From: an uncultured Clostridia bacterium
GTDB taxonomy: Bacteria > Bacillota > Clostridia > Oscillospirales > Acutalibacteraceae
Direction: 5' to 3'
Length of the DNA stretch: 64,000 nt
Assembly: GCA_904399395.1 (NCBI GenBank)
Contig: CAJFPJ010000056.1
Coordinates: 1-64,000, forward strand
Shown here: in pieces, positions 9,035-17,860 of the stretch
How the letters are laid out: the number at the start of each line of letters is the position of its first letter
How positions within the stretch are numbered: the stretch's first letter is position 1
The notes under the pieces: model-generated
What the model was told of the DNA's origin: nothing
The model's database searches: none
What the model saw: only the letters and a program-made list of their open reading frames with translations
Program-made: the position numbers and the translations under genes

Positions 9035-9376
9035 ATGCATGAGCTGGCTATTACCCAAAGCATTCTGGAGATAGCCCTGAAAGCGGCCGGGGAGCAGAAT
9101 GCCTCCCGTATCCGGGTGATTTCCCTTGTTATGGGGCCCTTTTCGGGGGTGGTGCCCGAGTGCGTCCAGATGTATCTGGATGTGCTGGCAAGGGGGACCC
9201 CGGCGGAAGGCGCCCGCATTGAGGCAAGGACGCTGCCCCTGAAGGTGGAATGCCTGGATTGCGGCCAGCAGAGCGAAGTCACCCGAGAAGATATCCGCTG
9301 CCCCTTCTGCGGGGGAATGCGCCTGAAGCGCCTTTCGGGAAGGGAATGCATGGTAGAACGCCTGGAGGTGGATTGA
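9035..9376 (+). CDS. hypA: Hydrogenase nickel insertion protein HypA
   Basis: MHELAITQSILEIAL; zinc-site motifs CLDCG...CPFCGG. Confidence 0.95.
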   Translation: MHELAITQSILEIALKAAGEQNASRIRVISLVMGPFSGVVPECVQMYLDVLARGTPAEGARIEARTLPLKVECLDCGQQSEVTREDIRCPFCGGMRLKRLSGRECMVERLEVD

Positions 9377-9379
9377 AAA

Positions 9380-10093
9380 ATGGAAATCAAGGTTCTGCAT
9401 CAGGTGATGGAATGGAACGAGGACGTGAGCGCCCAGGTGAAAAGGACCCTGGGGGAAAACAAAGTTTGCCTTGTGAACGTGATGGGGAGCCCCGGCTGCG
9501 GGAAGACCAGCTTCATCACAGAGCTGATCGGCCTCCTGCGGGAGGAATTTTCCATCGGCGTGATCGAGGGGGATATCGCCGGCCAGATCGACGCCGAGCG
9601 CATAGCGGCCCTGGGGATCCCCTCGGTGCAGCTGAATACGGATGGGGCCTGCCACATAGAGGCCATGAGCATCCAGCATATTTTGCCCCAGTTTGATCTT
9701 GGGAGCCTGGATCTTCTGTTTGTGGAAAATATAGGGAACCTGGTCTGCCCGGCGGAATTCGACATCGGTGAGAATTTCCGCATCACCATTCTCAGCGTTC
9801 CCGAGGGGGACGATAAGGTGAAGAAATACCCCCTTATGTTCACGGATACGGATTGTTTGGTGCTGAATAAATGCGATATGCTGCCCTATTTTGATTTCGA
9901 CCTGCAGGCCGTGGAGGCGGATTACAGGGCCGTGAACCCGGAGGGTCCCCTCTTTCAGGTCTCTTGCCGGACGAGCCAGGGCATGGAAGCCCTGGCGGGC
10001 CGCCTGAAGAGCCGCATCCGCAGCGAATTGGCGCGGGCCTCAGAAGAAGAAGCGGCAGAAACAGCCGGAGCGAAAGCGGCGGAAAAAGCGTGA
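9380..10093 (+). CDS. hypB: Hydrogenase nickel incorporation GTPase HypB
   Basis: P-loop NVMGSPGCGKTSFITE, EGDIAGQIDAERI, VLNKCDMLPYF. Confidence 0.95.
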   Translation: MEIKVLHQVMEWNEDVSAQVKRTLGENKVCLVNVMGSPGCGKTSFITELIGLLREEFSIGVIEGDIAGQIDAERIAALGIPSVQLNTDGACHIEAMSIQHILPQFDLGSLDLLFVENIGNLVCPAEFDIGENFRITILSVPEGDDKVKKYPLMFTDTDCLVLNKCDMLPYFDFDLQAVEADYRAVNPEGPLFQVSCRTSQGMEALAGRLKSRIRSELARASEEEAAETAGAKAAEKA

Positions 10094-10125
10094 ACAGCAG
10101 AAACAATACAAACGGCAAAAACGCC

Positions 10126-12480
10126 ATGGCCGGGGAAGAGGGATTTCCGTGCCTTTGTCTTCCTCGGCGAACCCAGCGCCTTCACATAGAGGTGCGGGGA
10201 GTGGTGCAGGGGGTTGGGTTCCGCCCCTTCCTGCACCGGCTGGCCCTTTCTCAGGGGATTCGGGGCTGGGCGCGGAATACCCTTTCCGGCGTGGAGCTGG
10301 AGGCGGAGGGCGCCCCGGAGGATCTGAGGGCCTTCCTGGGGGAGATACGGGAGTCCCCGCCCCCCAGGGCCCGGGTGGAGGAGCTCGTTTTTGGGGAGCC
10401 CCTTCCCCCCGCCGGGTATGGGGAGTTTTCCATTCTTCCCAGCCGGGCGGCCCCCGGGGAAGAGGAGGGGCTCCTTGTTCCACCGGATACGGCGGTGTGC
10501 CCCAGCTGCCGGCGGGAGCTTCTAGATCCGGGGGATAGGCGCTACCGGTATCCCTTCATCAACTGCACGGACTGCGGCCCCCGGTTTACCATCATAGAGG
10601 ATATGCCCTACGACAGGGAGAGGACCTCCATGAAGGGCTTTTCCATGTGCCCCGCCTGCCGGGAGGAATACGGCGATATAGGCAGCCGCCGCTACCACGC
10701 CCAGCCGGATTGCTGCCCCGCCTGCGGGCCCAGAGCCTTTTTCTGCGGCCCCGGGGGAGAAGAGCTGCCCGGGGATCCCATCTCCCTGGCCCAGCGGGCC
10801 CTGGGGGAGGGGAAGGTGGTGGCGGTGAAGGGGCTGGGGGGCTTCCATCTGGCCTGCGACGCCGAAAACGAAGAGGCTGTCCGGCTTCTGCGGGCCCGCA
10901 AGCGCAGGGAGGAAAAGCCCCTGGCCCTTATGTGCCGGGATCTGGAAACCGCCCGGCTTTTCTGCCGCATATCCCCCCGGGAGGAAGCCCTTCTCCAGGG
11001 GCCGGAGGGGCCCATCGTCCTGCTGGAAAAGCGGGATCCGGAGGCCTTCCCCTTTTTGAGCGCCAACAACAGGCTGGGGATCCTGCTTCCCTATACCCCC
11101 CTGCACATCCTTCTTCTGGATGGCTCCTCCGGCGGGCCGAGGGCTTTGGTGATGACCAGCGCCAACCCTCCCCACAGGCCGGTGTATCTGGGGAACCGGG
11201 AGGCGCTGGCCGGGCTTTCGGGAATCGCGGAGGGCTTCCTGCTTCACAACAGGCCCATCCGGAACCGGTGCGACGATTCCCTTCTCATGGAGTGGCAGGG
11301 CAGGGAGTATTTCTTCCGGCGGAGCCGGGGCTACGCCCCCGGGCCGGTGTCCCTTTCCCGCAGCGCAGAGGGGGTGGTGGCCTTCGGGGCGGAGCAGAAG
11401 GCCTCCTTCTGCATCGGCCGCGGCCCATACGCCTTCCCCAGCCAGCACATAGGGGATTTGAAGAATCTGGAAACTTTCGACCACTACTGGTCGAATCTGA
11501 AAACCTATCTGCGCCTCTTCCGGGTGGAACCCTCCTGCCTGGCCTGCGACCTGCACCCGGATTTCGTTTCCACCCGGGAGGCCGCGGCCTGGGCGGAGCG
11601 GGACGCCCTGCCCCTTATCCGGGTGCAGCACCACTGGGCCCATATGGCCTCCTGCATGGAGGATAACGGCCTTTCGGGCCCCGCCTTCGGCGTCGTCTGG
11701 GATGGAACGGGCCTGGGCGCGGAGGGCGGCGTCTGGGGCGGGGAGTTCCTTCTGGGGGATCTCTGCGGCTTCCGGCGGGTGGGCTCTGTGCGGCCCCTTC
11801 TCCTGCCGGGAGGGGAGGCCGCCATCCGGGAGATCGGCCGCACGGCCCTTTCCCTTCTGTGGGAAGGGGGCCTTGAGCCCGGGAAAGGGCCCTTTGCGCC
11901 TGAAAAGCAGAGGCTCCTGTTCTCCATGCTGGAAAAGGGGACGGCCTGCGTCCCCGCCAGCAGCGTGGGCCGGCTCTTCGACGGGGTGTATTCCCTTATC
12001 ACCGGCCGGGAAAAGGCCGCCTATGAGGGCCAGGGGGCCGTTCTGCTGGAGGCTCTCGCCCGAAAAGAGATCCCCGGCCTTTCCTACCCTGTGGCCTTTT
12101 ATGAGGAAGAGGGGATCCGGCGGTTTGACTACCGGCCCCTGATCCGCTCCCTCTGGGCCGATGTGCGGCGGGGGGCTCCGGCGGCGGCTGTGGCCCGGGG
12201 GTTCATGGACGCCCTCTGCCGCATGGCGCTGGAGCAGTGCCGGGCCCTGAACGGGGAAGGGCTTCCGGTGGTCCTTTCCGGTGGCGTGTTTTTGAACCGC
12301 TATATTCTGGGGGAAACCTTCCGCCTCCTTTCAGAGGACGGTTATCGGGTTTACACCCATCACCGGGTATCGCCCGGCGACGAGGGGATCTCCCTGGGCC
12401 AGCTGGCGGTGGCGGCCGCCATGCGGGAACGGGAGCTGAAAAAGCAAAAAAAGCAAAGCGCGCCGAAAACAGGGAACTAA
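10126..12480 (+). CDS. hypF: Carbamoyltransferase HypF
   Basis: Acylphosphatase-like RLHIEVRGVVQGVGFRPFLHRLA, zinc motifs, VCLSGGVFLNRYI-like C-terminal motif (VVLSGGVFLNRYI); alternative GTG start at 10090 overlapping the hypB stop. Confidence 0.95.
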   Translation: MAGEEGFPCLCLPRRTQRLHIEVRGVVQGVGFRPFLHRLALSQGIRGWARNTLSGVELEAEGAPEDLRAFLGEIRESPPPRARVEELVFGEPLPPAGYGEFSILPSRAAPGEEEGLLVPPDTAVCPSCRRELLDPGDRRYRYPFINCTDCGPRFTIIEDMPYDRERTSMKGFSMCPACREEYGDIGSRRYHAQPDCCPACGPRAFFCGPGGEELPGDPISLAQRALGEGKVVAVKGLGGFHLACDAENEEAVRLLRARKRREEKPLALMCRDLETARLFCRISPREEALLQGPEGPIVLLEKRDPEAFPFLSANNRLGILLPYTPLHILLLDGSSGGPRALVMTSANPPHRPVYLGNREALAGLSGIAEGFLLHNRPIRNRCDDSLLMEWQGREYFFRRSRGYAPGPVSLSRSAEGVVAFGAEQKASFCIGRGPYAFPSQHIGDLKNLETFDHYWSNLKTYLRLFRVEPSCLACDLHPDFVSTREAAAWAERDALPLIRVQHHWAHMASCMEDNGLSGPAFGVVWDGTGLGAEGGVWGGEFLLGDLCGFRRVGSVRPLLLPGGEAAIREIGRTALSLLWEGGLEPGKGPFAPEKQRLLFSMLEKGTACVPASSVGRLFDGVYSLITGREKAAYEGQGAVLLEALARKEIPGLSYPVAFYEEEGIRRFDYRPLIRSLWADVRRGAPAAAVARGFMDALCRMALEQCRALNGEGLPVVLSGGVFLNRYILGETFRLLSEDGYRVYTHHRVSPGDEGISLGQLAVAAAMRERELKKQKKQSAPKTGN

Positions 12481-12595
12481 AGGCGGCCAAAGGGGCCGGG
12501 GTGGAAAATAAGACCAGAAAAGCTAAAAGAATCTAAAAATAGAAAAAGAAGGCAAAAATCAAAGAGACCAGGGAAGCAAAGGAGGAAATTCGGCA

Positions 12596-12814
12596 ATGTG
12601 TCTGGCAGTACCCCTGAAAATCCTCTCCATAGAGGGAAAGACGGCTGTGGGGGAAGCCGCCGGCCTCAGGCAGGCCGTTCGGGTGGATTTCATCCCCGAT
12701 CTGCAGTGCGGGGAGTATGTGATGGTGCACGCGGGCTTCGCCATCCAGAAGCTGACGGAGGAGCAGGCCCGGGAGAATCTGGAGTGCATCCGGGAGGCCG
12801 TGGATGCTCTCTGA
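12596..12814 (+). CDS. hypC: Hydrogenase assembly chaperone HypC
   Basis: MCLAVPLKILSIEG...GEYVMVHAGFAIQKL. Confidence 0.95.
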   Translation: MCLAVPLKILSIEGKTAVGEAAGLRQAVRVDFIPDLQCGEYVMVHAGFAIQKLTEEQARENLECIREAVDAL

Positions 12815-13901
12815 ACGGGAATTCCGGCGGCCCTATGGGGCGGAAAAGCTTCTGAAGCGGATAGAATCCCTTTGCCGGGGGAAAGGCCCCATCCGCTTCA
12901 TGGAAATCTGCGGCACCCACACCATGGCCATAGCGAAGGCGGGGCTGCGGGCGGTTCTGCCCGGGAACCTGCGCCTTGTCTCGGGCCCGGGGTGCCCCGT
13001 CTGCGTCACGCCCTCCGGCGCCATAGATGAAATTCTCCGCCTGAGCGGGGAAAAGGGCCTCATGATAGCCAGCTATGGGGATCTGCTGCGGGTTCCGGGC
13101 TCCCGGCCGGGGGATACCCTCGCCCGGCGGAAGGCTTTGGGCGCCCGGGTGCAAACGGTCTATTCGCCCATGGAGGCCCTGGCCCTTGCAGAGGAAAACC
13201 CCGCCCTGCAGGTGGTCTTTCTGGGCGTGGGCTTTGAGACCACCGCCCCGGGCACGGCCGCCTGCGTGCTGGAAGCCCGGGAAAGAGGCCTGGGGAATTT
13301 CTCCCTTCTGTGCCTTTTGAAGCGGACGGAGCCCGCCCTGCGGGCGCTGATCGCCGCCCCGGATTTCGCCGTGGACGGTTTTCTCTGCCCGGGCCATGTG
13401 GCGGCTGTCACGGGTGCGGGGGCTTTTTCCTTCCTGCCCCGGGAGTTCGGCCTGCCCGCGGTGGTCAGCGGCTTTGAGCCGGCGGATCTGGTCTATTCCG
13501 TCTGCCGGCTGGCGGATATGCTGGCCCGCCGGGAGCCCGCCCTGGAAAACGAATACACCCGCCTGGTAGGCTGGGAGGGGAACCTGCCGGCGCTGAAGGC
13601 CGTGGAAGAGGTGTTCCGCCCGGTTTCCTCCCTCTGGCGGGGGCTGGGGGAGATAGGGGAAAGCGGCTATGGGCTGAAAGAGGAATTCGCCCCCTGGGAC
13701 GCCGCCCGCCGGTTCGGCTTTTCAGAGCGCAGGGGCGCGGAGCCCCCCGGCTGCCGCTGCGGCCAGGTGATCCGGGGCGTGTGCAGCCCGGAGCAATGCC
13801 CCCTTTTCGGCGGGGCCTGCACCCCTTCGGATCCCGTGGGGCCCTGCATGGTCTCCGGGGAAGGGGCCTGCGCCGCCGCATACCGCTACGGCAGGGCGTG
13901 A
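12804..13901 (+). CDS. hypD: Hydrogenase formation protein HypD
   Basis: FMEICGTHTMAIAKAGLRAVLP, SGPGCPVCVTP, GFETTAPGTA. Confidence 0.95.
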   Translation: MLSEREFRRPYGAEKLLKRIESLCRGKGPIRFMEICGTHTMAIAKAGLRAVLPGNLRLVSGPGCPVCVTPSGAIDEILRLSGEKGLMIASYGDLLRVPGSRPGDTLARRKALGARVQTVYSPMEALALAEENPALQVVFLGVGFETTAPGTAACVLEARERGLGNFSLLCLLKRTEPALRALIAAPDFAVDGFLCPGHVAAVTGAGAFSFLPREFGLPAVVSGFEPADLVYSVCRLADMLARREPALENEYTRLVGWEGNLPALKAVEEVFRPVSSLWRGLGEIGESGYGLKEEFAPWDAARRFGFSERRGAEPPGCRCGQVIRGVCSPEQCPLFGGACTPSDPVGPCMVSGEGACAAAYRYGRA

Positions 13902-13975
13902 GGAAGATATGGAAACAACGACGGGCTGTAAAGGGCTGCAAGGCCGCAAAAAAGCCCCTGGGAGGCGCATGGAAT

Positions 13976-15007
13976 ATGGAAGAAATGGATAGGGATGAAA
14001 TCATAACGCTGGATTACGGCAGCGGAGGGCTGAAGACCTCCCGGCTCATCCAGTCCGTGCTGGTGCCCGCCCTGAGGAACCCGGCGCTGGAGGAGCTGGG
14101 GGACGGGGCTGTGCTGGAAAACCGGGGGAGCCCCCTTGTCTTTTCTACGGATAGCTTTGTGGTCTCCCCCTGGCGCTTTCCCGGCGGGGATATCGGCAAG
14201 CTGGCCGTTTGCGGCACCGTGAACGATATCTGCATGGCGGGGGGAGAGCCCCTCTACCTGAGCCTTGCCTGCATTATCGAGGAGGGCTTTTCCATGGAGG
14301 ATTTCCGGCAGGTGGTTCGTTCCATCGGGGAGACGGCCCGGCTGGCGGGGGTTCAGGTGGTCACGGGGGATACCAAGGTGGTGGAGCGCGGGAAGGGCGA
14401 CGGGCTCTACATCAACACCTCCGGCGTGGGCTTCCGGCGGAAGGAGTGCGCTTCTCCCGGCTTTTCCCCCAGAGCCATGCGGCCCGGGGACGATGTGATC
14501 GTCAGCGGCACCGTGGGCTGCCATGGGGCGGCCGTCATGATGGCGAGAGGGGATCTCCCCTGCCAGGGGCCCCTTCGTTCCGACTGCATGCCCCTTCACC
14601 GGCTGAGCGCGGCGGTTTTGCAGGCGGGGGCTGGGGGCGTGCGCCTTATGCGGGATCCCACCCGGGGCGGCGTGGCCACCACCCTCAATGAATTTGTGGA
14701 GGGAACACCCCTTTCCATTGAGCTGGAGGAGGATATCCCCGTGGAGCCCGCCGTGGAGGCCGCCTGCGAGCTTCTGGGGCTGGATCCCCTCTACTGCGCC
14801 TGCGAGGGTCGCCTGCTGGCGGTGTGCGCCCATGAGAGCACGCCGGCGGTGCTGGAGGCTCTCCGCAGCACAGAGGGCGGGGAGAAAGCCGCCGTGATCG
14901 GCCGTGTGACGGAGGAGCGGCCCGGCCGGGTGGTGCTCCGCACGGCCCTGGGGGGAAGCCGCATTCTGGAAAAGCTGGCGGGGGCCCAGCTGCCCAGGAT
15001 CTGCTGA
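13976..15007 (+). CDS. hypE: Hydrogenase expression/formation protein HypE
   Basis: ITLDYGSGGLKTSRLI ... MRDPTRGGVATTLNEF ... C-terminal PRIC. Confidence 0.95.
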   Translation: MEEMDRDEIITLDYGSGGLKTSRLIQSVLVPALRNPALEELGDGAVLENRGSPLVFSTDSFVVSPWRFPGGDIGKLAVCGTVNDICMAGGEPLYLSLACIIEEGFSMEDFRQVVRSIGETARLAGVQVVTGDTKVVERGKGDGLYINTSGVGFRRKECASPGFSPRAMRPGDDVIVSGTVGCHGAAVMMARGDLPCQGPLRSDCMPLHRLSAAVLQAGAGGVRLMRDPTRGGVATTLNEFVEGTPLSIELEEDIPVEPAVEAACELLGLDPLYCACEGRLLAVCAHESTPAVLEALRSTEGGEKAAVIGRVTEERPGRVVLRTALGGSRILEKLAGAQLPRIC

Positions 15008-15099
15008 CCCCTCCCCGGCGGAAAAAGGGAGCGCGGCGAAAAAGCAAAGCGAAAAAGCAGCAAAACCATGAAGAAGAGAAAAGCAAAGGAGAGGGAAGA

Positions 15100-16080
15100 A
15101 TGGAACTGCCCAGCACACTGCAGGCGGCCCTGGAAGAGGAGCTGAAAAGCCTGCCCCAGAAGGAACTTCTTTCGGCGGCGGAGGCGGTCAGCCTGCGATA
15201 CCGGGAGCGGAAGGCCCGGGGCTTCTATATTGAAAACCGGAAGGAGGCCCTGGCGTATGCCCTGGCCAGGATGCCGGCCACCTATGGGGCGGTGCATACG
15301 GCCCTTTCCTCTGCTCTGGCCGCCCTTGGGGAAGGAGGGCGGCTTCCCCGGGGGCCCCTTTCCCTGCTGGATCTGGGGGCGGGAACGGGCGCTGCCTCCT
15401 GGGCGGCGGCGGGGCTGCTGGAGCTTTCTTCCATAAGCTGCCTGGAATATGCGCCTTCCATGGAGGCGGTGGGGAAATCCCTTATGCGCCGGGGAGAAGG
15501 GCCCCTGAAGGGCGCCCGGTGGAAGCGGGCGGATCTGGCCTCCCAGCCCATAGGGGAGGAAGCGGACGTGGTGGTCGCCTCCTATATGCTCAACGAGCTG
15601 GAGCAGAGCGCCGGGCTGCGGGCGGCGGAAAAGGCCTGGCAGGCGGCGGGGAAGCTGCTCCTTCTGGTGGAGCCCGGAACGCCGGAGGGCTACGGGGTGC
15701 TGCGCGGGATACGGGAGGCCCTTCTGCGGCGGGGGGCCCATGTGCTGGCGCCCTGCCCACACCGGGAAGCATGCCCTCTCCCGCCGGGGGAGTGGTGCCA
15801 TTTTTCCTGCAGGATCCAGCGTAGCCGCCTGCACAAAATGGCCAAGGGCGGGGAAGCCCCCTATGAGGACGAAAAATTCACCTTCCTGGCCCTTTCCAGA
15901 GAGCCGGTTCCCCAGCGGGCGGGCGGCCGGGTGCTGCGCCATCCCTATACGGGGAAGGGCTATGTAAAGCTGGAACTCTGCGCCGGGGAGGGCCTTCTGC
16001 AGAAAACCGTCTCCAAGCGGGAGGGGGCTCTCTATAAAGCCGCCCGAAAAGCCAGGTGGGGGGATTGGCTCTCCCTCTGA
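15100..16080 (+). CDS. Rsm22-family ribosomal-RNA-type methyltransferase
   Basis: SAM motif LLDLGAGTGAASWAA and downstream cysteines CPHREACPL...WCHFSCRIQR typical of Rsm22/METTL17-like proteins. Confidence 0.75.
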   Translation: MELPSTLQAALEEELKSLPQKELLSAAEAVSLRYRERKARGFYIENRKEALAYALARMPATYGAVHTALSSALAALGEGGRLPRGPLSLLDLGAGTGAASWAAAGLLELSSISCLEYAPSMEAVGKSLMRRGEGPLKGARWKRADLASQPIGEEADVVVASYMLNELEQSAGLRAAEKAWQAAGKLLLLVEPGTPEGYGVLRGIREALLRRGAHVLAPCPHREACPLPPGEWCHFSCRIQRSRLHKMAKGGEAPYEDEKFTFLALSREPVPQRAGGRVLRHPYTGKGYVKLELCAGEGLLQKTVSKREGALYKAARKARWGDWLSL

Positions 16081-16309
16081 AAGCTTTCGGGAGCGAAACG
16101 GGAAAAAGGCCCCGGACGGTTTTCCACATTTTTTCACCGGCCGGTGGAAAATGAGGTTCCCGGCGGAGGCTGGCATACTTCTTTCTGCCGATGATGGGAA
16201 AATGCTTCATGCTGCGCCTGCATCCGGCCCAAATTCCCGAAATTCCCGAAAGGGCCGAATCAGGAAGAATAAACGGCTCTCAATGGGTATCCTATCTCCA
16301 TCATCCCTA

Positions 16310-16338
16310 TTGAAATCTCCATCATTTCAGGGTATTAT
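16310..16338 (+). promoter_or_regulatory. Near-consensus sigma-A promoter with no ORF downstream
   Basis: TTGAAA-N17-TATTAT. Confidence 0.55.
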
Positions 16339-16344
16339 GATGGA

Positions 16345-16500
16345 GATAAAAAGCGGATCGAAAAAACCGGAGAGGCGTAGTATGTAGCGCTGCAGGCCGG
16401 CCCCGCCACCGGATATGTCCGCATATAGGGTTTGCCACCCCCGTTGCGGCCCGGTGAACCCGGTGAAATCGTGAACCCCCGCCCATGGGCGGGGGTTTTT
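16345..16500 (+). ncRNA. Candidate intergenic small RNA
   Basis: Promoter, internal complementarity (atatg-tccg-catat; caccgg/ccggtg) and terminal rho-independent terminator; no plausible ORF. Confidence 0.4.
16474..16500 (+). terminator. Rho-independent terminator
   Basis: aacCCCCGCCCatGGGCGGGGgttttt. Confidence 0.85.
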
Positions 16501-16530
16501 CATGTCTTTTCCGGCTTTTGGCTTGGCGCT

Positions 16531-16842
16531 TCAAGGCTCTCTTGCGCCCGCCATAGCCTCCCCTTTTCTTTCGGTTTTTTCATCTCTTGGTTCCCTGGCC
16601 TCCACGAACCATTTGTTTTCCTCCAGAAAGAGGTATTTGGGGCGGCCCCCGATGCGGCAGGTGTAGCGGATCCCCGCGCCGCCGGCCTTCAGGCTGGCCG
16701 CCCTGCGGATATCGAGAACCCGGTCGATGGGGTAGCGGCGCCCGTCCTCCCACCGGATTTCCAGGGGGAGGATGGCTCCGTCTGAGCGGAATATGGCGGT
16801 TAATTTGGAAGGGTAATTTTTCCTTCTGCTTTCATTCCTCAT
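16531..16842 (-). CDS. Conserved-looking small hypothetical protein
   Basis: MRNESRRKNYPSKLTAIFRSDGAILPLEIRWEDGRRYPIDRVLDIRRAASLKAGG...; start overlaps the end of the upstream araC-like gene. Confidence 0.6.
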   Translation of the reverse strand: MRNESRRKNYPSKLTAIFRSDGAILPLEIRWEDGRRYPIDRVLDIRRAASLKAGGAGIRYTCRIGGRPKYLFLEENKWFVEAREPRDEKTERKGEAMAGAREP

Positions 16843-17731
16843 AGTGGAAATATTCGCTGTTCCGGTATTCCCGGGGGGATACGCCCACCACCTTTTTGAA
16901 GGCCCGGGAAAAGTAATAGGGATCCTCATATCCCAGCCCGGCGGCGATCTCGTAGACGGGCGCTTCGGTGGAACGAAGAAGGCCGCAGGCCCGCTTCATC
17001 TTCAGATGGGTGAAAAATTCCAGGGGGGCGTGCTGGGTGTATTCCTGAAAGAGGGCGTTCAGGTAGCTTTTGGAAAGGCCGAAGGTCTCTGCCAGAGCCT
17101 CCAGCGTCAGTTTTTTTTCCAGGTGCCGGTCCATATAGCGCACAATATCGGTAATGCGCTTGTTCTGGGCCTGCACGCCCCCGCTTTTCTCCCGGAAGTA
17201 GGCCTCCGAAAGGATCAGCTGCAGAACCTGGGAGATATAGATGAAGTTCCCCTCCGTATAGTTGGCCTCCAGCACCCGGAAGAGAAGGTCGAAGAGAAAA
17301 TGCATCCGGTTGGCGGCGTATTCCGATTCAAAGTGGATTTTGCGCCGCTCCTCAAGGGGATAAAGCCCCGTATCCTCCCCCTTGAAATGGACCCACAGAA
17401 GGCTCCAGGGATCCCGGGCGTCCGCAAAATAGTGGTGCCCCCTGCGCCGGGGGATGCAGAAGGCGTCGTTGGCCCCCAGCGTGAAGGTTTCCCCCTCCAG
17501 AAGCACGGTGCCCTTTCCGGCGGTGCAATACAGGAAAATATATTCCTCGATCCCTTCCTTCCGTATCCTGTCGTGGCGCTCCGCCTTTGGGAAAAAGCCC
17601 ACGTCCGTCAGATAAAGGCGCTTTACCAGGGGGTGGCTGGCGTATGCGGAAAAGGTTTCCACAGGGAGGACGATCATGCGCTCGCCCCGGAAGCCGTCCG
17701 CTTTTGTATTCGGCATGTTTGTGTATTCCAT
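16832..17731 (-). CDS. AraC-family transcriptional regulator
   Basis: Cupin-like N-terminal region and C-terminal HTH (LTLEALAETFGLSKSYLNALFQEYT...IAAGLGYEDPYYFSRAFKKVVGVSPREYR); long N-terminal extension of the ORF rejected. Confidence 0.9.
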   Translation of the reverse strand: MEYTNMPNTKADGFRGERMIVLPVETFSAYASHPLVKRLYLTDVGFFPKAERHDRIRKEGIEEYIFLYCTAGKGTVLLEGETFTLGANDAFCIPRRRGHHYFADARDPWSLLWVHFKGEDTGLYPLEERRKIHFESEYAANRMHFLFDLLFRVLEANYTEGNFIYISQVLQLILSEAYFREKSGGVQAQNKRITDIVRYMDRHLEKKLTLEALAETFGLSKSYLNALFQEYTQHAPLEFFTHLKMKRACGLLRSTEAPVYEIAAGLGYEDPYYFSRAFKKVVGVSPREYRNSEYFHYEE

Positions 17732-17860
17732 GGGAAGAGTATAGCAGAAAATCAGAATATCGTCCATCTTTTTCGAGTATAGGCTATTCCGCTTTTGGGG
17801 CAGGGTGATAGAATAAGAGGCAAAGAGAGCTGTTTTTACCGGAAAAGGAGGATTTTGCAG

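Noticed and set aside
13886-16176. Long minus-strand ORFs (410 and 461 aa) antisense to hypE and rsm22
   Set aside because: No domains, biased Arg/Pro/Gly/His composition, fully overlapping well-supported genes.
16231-16258. aaattcccg iterations (cccaaattcccgaaattcccgaaaggg) as a tandem repeat element
   Set aside because: Only two to three 9-10-bp units; too short to be called a repeat array.
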